A DNA stretch of 64,000 bases from Roseateles_B sp041912595. Lineage in GTDB: Bacteria; Pseudomonadota; Gammaproteobacteria; Burkholderiales; Burkholderiaceae_C. The number at the start of each line of letters is the position of its first letter. Position 1 is the first letter of the stretch. This document shows positions 60,820 to 64,000 of the stretch, piece after piece. The notes under the pieces were generated by a model. That model was not told the DNA's origin, made no database searches, and worked only from the letters and a program-made list of their open reading frames with translations. The position numbers and the translations under genes were made by a program. The stretch lies in the NCBI GenBank assembly GCA_041912595.1, contig JAYRMR010000005.1:62001-126000 (forward strand). Reading direction: 5' to 3'.

Positions 60820-63800
60820 TCAGTAGTCCATCGCCGGCGTGGCGATCTCCCCCGGCACGCCGCGGCGCGCCAGCAGCACGTACATGGTGGGCACCACGAA
60901 GATGGTCAGCAGCGTGCCCAGGCTCATGCCGCCCACGATCACCCAGCCGATCTGCTGACGGCTCTCGGCGCCCGCGCCGGTGGCCAGGGCCAGGGGCAGC
61001 GCGCCCAGCACCATGGCGCCCGTCGTCATGAGGATGGGGCGCAGGCGCAGGGCCGAGGCCTCGACCACCGCGGCCACCGTCTCACGCCCCTGCTGGCGCA
61101 GCTGGTTGCTGAACTCCACGATCAGGATGCCGTGCTTGGTGATCAGCCCCACCAGCGTGATCAGCCCGATCTGCGAATAGACGTTCAGCGTGCCGCCGCT
61201 CCACTGCAGCGCCGCCAGCGCGCCCACCATGGACAGCGGCACCGACAGCATGATGATGAAGGGATCGACGAAGCTCTCGAACTGCGCCGACAGCACCAGG
61301 AAGATGAACAGCAGCGCCAGCACGAACACCAGGCCCAGCGCGCCGCTGGAGGCCTTGTACTCGCGGGAGACGCCGTTGAGCTCGGTCGCGTAGCCCAGCG
61401 GCAGCACGCGCTCGGCGATGCGGTCCATGTCCTGCAGCGCCTCGCCCAGGGCGTAGCCGGGCGCGAGGCCCGCGCTGATGGTCACGGCGCGGCGCTGGTT
61501 GAAGTGGTTCAGCTCCTTGGGGCTCACCGCCTCGCGCACCTTCACCACGGCGGACAGCGGCACCAGCGCGTCCGTGCGGCTGCGCACATAGAGCCGCTCG
61601 ATCTGCTGCGGCGTGCTGCGGGCCTGGGCCTCGGTCTGCACGAGCACGTCGTACTGCTCGGCATCGCGCTTGTAGCGCGTCACCACGCGGCTGCCCAGCA
61701 TGGTCTCCACCGTGCGGGCGACCTGCTCCACCTGCACGCCGAGGTCGGCCGCCCGCTCGCGGTCCACCTCCATGAAGATCTCGGGCTTGTTCAGGCGCAG
61801 GTCGTTGTCCACCTGCACGAAGCCGGGGTTCTTCGCCATCTCGGCCTGGAACTGCTGCACGACCTTGTTGAGGTTCTCGTAGCTGTCACCACTGACGACC
61901 ACATAGCTGATCGGCCGCGAGTTGAAGCCCTGCCCCAGGCTCGGCGGCGTGATGGGGAAGGCGTTGACGCCCGGCAGCTGGCTCACCTGCGGGATCAGCG
62001 CGCGTGCCAGGTCTTGCGTGCTGCGCTTGCGTTCGTCCCAGTCGACGGTGCGCAGGATGGACATGCCCTGGGACACCGTCGAGCCGCCCGCGAAGAAGAA
62101 GCGGCGCTCGAACTCGGGGTACTGCGAGGCGATGCGCTCGACGGCATCGAGGTAGCGGGCGGTGAACTCCAGCGTGGCGCCGTCGGGGGCCGTGATGGGC
62201 ATGACCACGACGCCGCGGTCCTCCATGGGCGCCAGCTCGCTCTTGGCGTGGGCGAAGAGCCACCAGCTCCCGCCGGCCGCCGCGGCCATCACCAGCAGCA
62301 CCAGCCAGCGCTGGCCCAAGGCGAAACGCAGCGTGGCGGCGTAGCGCTCGCTGATCCAGACCAGCACGCGTTCCATGCCGGCATCAAAGCGCGTGGGCTT
62401 CTCGACGTGGCGCAGCAGCTTGGAGCACATCATGGGCGTGAGCGTGAGCGCCACGAAGCCCGAGACCAGCACCGCGCCGGCCAGCGTCAGCGCGAACTCC
62501 ACGAACAGCCGGCCCGTGCGGCCCGGCGTGAAGGCCAGCGGTGCGAACACGGCGGCCAGCGTGAGCGTCATGGCCACGACGGCGAAGCCGATCTCGCGGG
62601 CGCCTCGCAGCGCGGCCTGGAACGGCGACAGCCCCTCCTCGATGTGGCGGAAGATGTTCTCCAGCACCACGATGGCGTCGTCCACGACGAGGCCGATGGC
62701 CAGCACCAGGGCCAGCAGCGTCATGGTGTTGACGGTGAAGCCGGCCGCGGCCATCAGCGCGAAGGAGCCGATCAGGCTCACCGGGATCGTCACCAGCGGA
62801 ATGATGGAGGCCCGCACCGTGCGCAGGAAGAGGAACACGACCAGGGCCACCAGCACCACGGCCTCGGCGATGGTGTGGTAGACCGACTTGATCGAGCGGT
62901 CGATGAAGATGGCGTTGTCGCTCGCCGGCCGCACGGTGATGCCGGGGGGCAGGTCTTGCTGCAGGCGCGGCATCATGGCCGTCACGGCCTCCGAGACCTC
63001 GAGCGGATTGGCCGTGGCCTGCTTGATCACGCCCAGCGAGACCGAGGGGATGCCGTTCAGCCGCACGCGCGAACGCTCGCTCGCGGCGGCCTCCTCCACG
63101 CGGGCCACGTCGGACAGCTTCACCGTGTAGCCATTGAACTGGCGCAGCGAGATGTCGCGGAACTGGGCGACGGTGTTGAGGTCGGTGCGCGCGGTCACGT
63201 TGAACTCGCGCTGCTGGCTTTCCACGCGGCCCGCGGGCACCTCGAGGTTCTGCTTGCGCAGCGCGTCCTCGACGTCCTGCACGCTCAGGCGGAACGCGGC
63301 CAGGCGGTCGGCGTCGAGCCAGATGCGCATGGCGTAGCGGCGGTCGCCGCCGATCTCGACGTCGGCCACGCCGGGGATGGTCTGCAGGCGCGGCTTGACG
63401 ACGCGGTTGACGAGGTCCGTGACCTCCAGCGGGTCCATCGTCTCGCTGGTGAAGGCCATGCGCAGCGTGGGCTGGGCGTCCGCCTCGACCTTGGCGATCA
63501 CCGGCTCGTCCACCGCCGTGGGCAGGCGGCCGCGCACGCGGGCCACGCGGTCGCGCACGTCGGCGGCGGCGTTGTCGGGGTTCTTCTCGAGCTTGAAGCG
63601 CACCGTGATCTGGCTCTGCTCGGAGCGCGAGATCGAGGTGACGGTGTCCACGCCCTCGATGCCGGCGATGGAGTCCTCCAGCGGCTTGGTCACCTGGCTC
63701 TCGATCACCTCGGACGAGGCGCCCGTGAGGCGGGTGTTGACCGTCACGACCGGCTCGTCGATGCGGGGGTACTCGCGCAGCGAGAGCTTGGAGAAGGACA

Positions 63801-63879
63801 CCAGGCCCAGCAGCAGGAGCAGCAGGGACATGACGGTCGCGAAGACCGGGCGGCGGATGGAAATCTCGGACAGACGCAT
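60820..63879 (-). CDS. RND-family multidrug efflux inner-membrane pump
   Basis: The 1019-residue HAE1-type transporter has 12 membrane segments and large periplasmic loops. It opens MRLSEISIRRPVFATVMSLL, has SRSEQSQITVRFKLEKNPDN in the porter domain, and the TM4 GLVVDDAIVVLENIFRHIEE with the proton-relay Asp pair. It works with an adaptor (whose end precedes it) and an outer-membrane channel. Substrates are unknown. It starts 22 bases after the adaptor. Confidence 0.92.
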   Translation of the reverse strand: MRLSEISIRRPVFATVMSLLLLLLGLVSFSKLSLREYPRIDEPVVTVNTRLTGASSEVIESQVTKPLEDSIAGIEGVDTVTSISRSEQSQITVRFKLEKNPDNAAADVRDRVARVRGRLPTAVDEPVIAKVEADAQPTLRMAFTSETMDPLEVTDLVNRVVKPRLQTIPGVADVEIGGDRRYAMRIWLDADRLAAFRLSVQDVEDALRKQNLEVPAGRVESQQREFNVTARTDLNTVAQFRDISLRQFNGYTVKLSDVARVEEAAASERSRVRLNGIPSVSLGVIKQATANPLEVSEAVTAMMPRLQQDLPPGITVRPASDNAIFIDRSIKSVYHTIAEAVVLVALVVFLFLRTVRASIIPLVTIPVSLIGSFALMAAAGFTVNTMTLLALVLAIGLVVDDAIVVLENIFRHIEEGLSPFQAALRGAREIGFAVVAMTLTLAAVFAPLAFTPGRTGRLFVEFALTLAGAVLVSGFVALTLTPMMCSKLLRHVEKPTRFDAGMERVLVWISERYAATLRFALGQRWLVLLVMAAAAGGSWWLFAHAKSELAPMEDRGVVVMPITAPDGATLEFTARYLDAVERIASQYPEFERRFFFAGGSTVSQGMSILRTVDWDERKRSTQDLARALIPQVSQLPGVNAFPITPPSLGQGFNSRPISYVVVSGDSYENLNKVVQQFQAEMAKNPGFVQVDNDLRLNKPEIFMEVDRERAADLGVQVEQVARTVETMLGSRVVTRYKRDAEQYDVLVQTEAQARSTPQQIERLYVRSRTDALVPLSAVVKVREAVSPKELNHFNQRRAVTISAGLAPGYALGEALQDMDRIAERVLPLGYATELNGVSREYKASSGALGLVFVLALLFIFLVLSAQFESFVDPFIIMLSVPLSMVGALAALQWSGGTLNVYSQIGLITLVGLITKHGILIVEFSNQLRQQGRETVAAVVEASALRLRPILMTTGAMVLGALPLALATGAGAESRQQIGWVIVGGMSLGTLLTIFVVPTMYVLLARRGVPGEIATPAMDY

Positions 63880-63901
63880 GGGAACTCCTCGGTCTGCCGG
63901 C

Positions 63902-64000
63902 TCAGCGGCTGGCGGCGCTGGCGGGGGCCGAGGCGCCGGCCGCGGGCTTCGCGCCCTGCTGGTCGACGTCCACGCGCTTGACGGGCTGGCCGTCCCCGCG
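63902..64000 (-). CDS. C-terminal end of RND periplasmic adaptor (start outside window)
   Basis: The last 32 residues of an open minus-strand frame read DGQPVKRVDVDQQG and then a PA-rich tail, like the end of a membrane-fusion protein. It lies directly upstream of the RND pump gene, the usual order of such operons. Confidence 0.75.
   Translation of the reverse strand, partial: RGDGQPVKRVDVDQQGAKPAAGASAPASAASR

Noticed and set aside
61132..63981. 949-codon frame opposite the RND pump
   Set aside because: Antisense shadow with a His/Gln/Arg-rich composition and no domain.

Overview
The window is about 64 kb of high-GC DNA with the gene content and order of a betaproteobacterium of the Burkholderiales. 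I lean towards the Roseateles/Mitsuaria/Rubrivivax side, but the sequence alone does not fix the genus. Supporting signs are the hemW-rdgB-rph block, gmk-rpoZ-spoT, hemC-hemD-hemX-hemY, an AlgR/AlgZ-like pair between ppc and argH, a Burkholderia-type porin and a PEP-CTERM protein. Most long reading frames opposite these genes are GC-driven shadows.

Layout: 1-5.8 kb is housekeeping (end of a GGDEF protein, hemW, rdgB, rph, a PP2C phosphatase/Ser-Thr kinase pair, yicC). From 6.1 to 19.5 kb lies a compact specialised-metabolism locus with its own quorum-sensing system. From 19.5 to 30 kb is an amide/amino-acid-type uptake and catabolism locus: GntR regulator, DUF1185 protein, two amidases, a five-part Liv-type ABC transporter and a porin. 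From 30.4 to 47.7 kb are core genes (gmk, rpoZ, spoT, greB, an AMACR-like racemase, an orphan Imm21-like immunity gene, two identical tRNA-Arg genes, the hem genes, ppc, an AlgR/AlgZ-like system, argH). From 47.7 to 64 kb is mixed content: PEP-CTERM protein, hemerythrin, dinB, a TPR/GAF histidine kinase, DUF454 and LysR, an alpha-hydroxy-acid dehydrogenase, an S46 dipeptidyl-peptidase, dcd, a Crp/Fnr regulator, and an RND pump with the end of its adaptor.

The most interesting part is 6.1-19.5 kb. Ten tightly packed, mostly overlapping genes encode an acyl carrier protein, two pairs of KASIII-like condensing enzymes, a MATE exporter, an AMP-forming acyl/aminoacyl ligase, a fold-III PLP decarboxylase, a degenerate acyl-CoA dehydrogenase and a GNAT acetyltransferase. 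A LuxR receptor, a LuxI synthase and a full-length acyl-CoA dehydrogenase follow. In each KASIII pair the first member has lost the nucleophilic cysteine and the second keeps it, as in the PqsB/PqsC heterodimer. A 20-bp lux-box-like dyad lies upstream of the first gene, and a related 20-bp element lies at matching promoter spacing upstream of luxI. My reading is an acyl-homoserine-lactone-controlled pathway for a small, exported, probably amine-containing ketide-like product. The product and the signal are both unknown.

In the catabolic locus the two amidases and the porin/ABC system are transcribed away from an AT-rich divergent promoter region at about 27.1-27.34 kb, probably under the GntR/FCD regulator.
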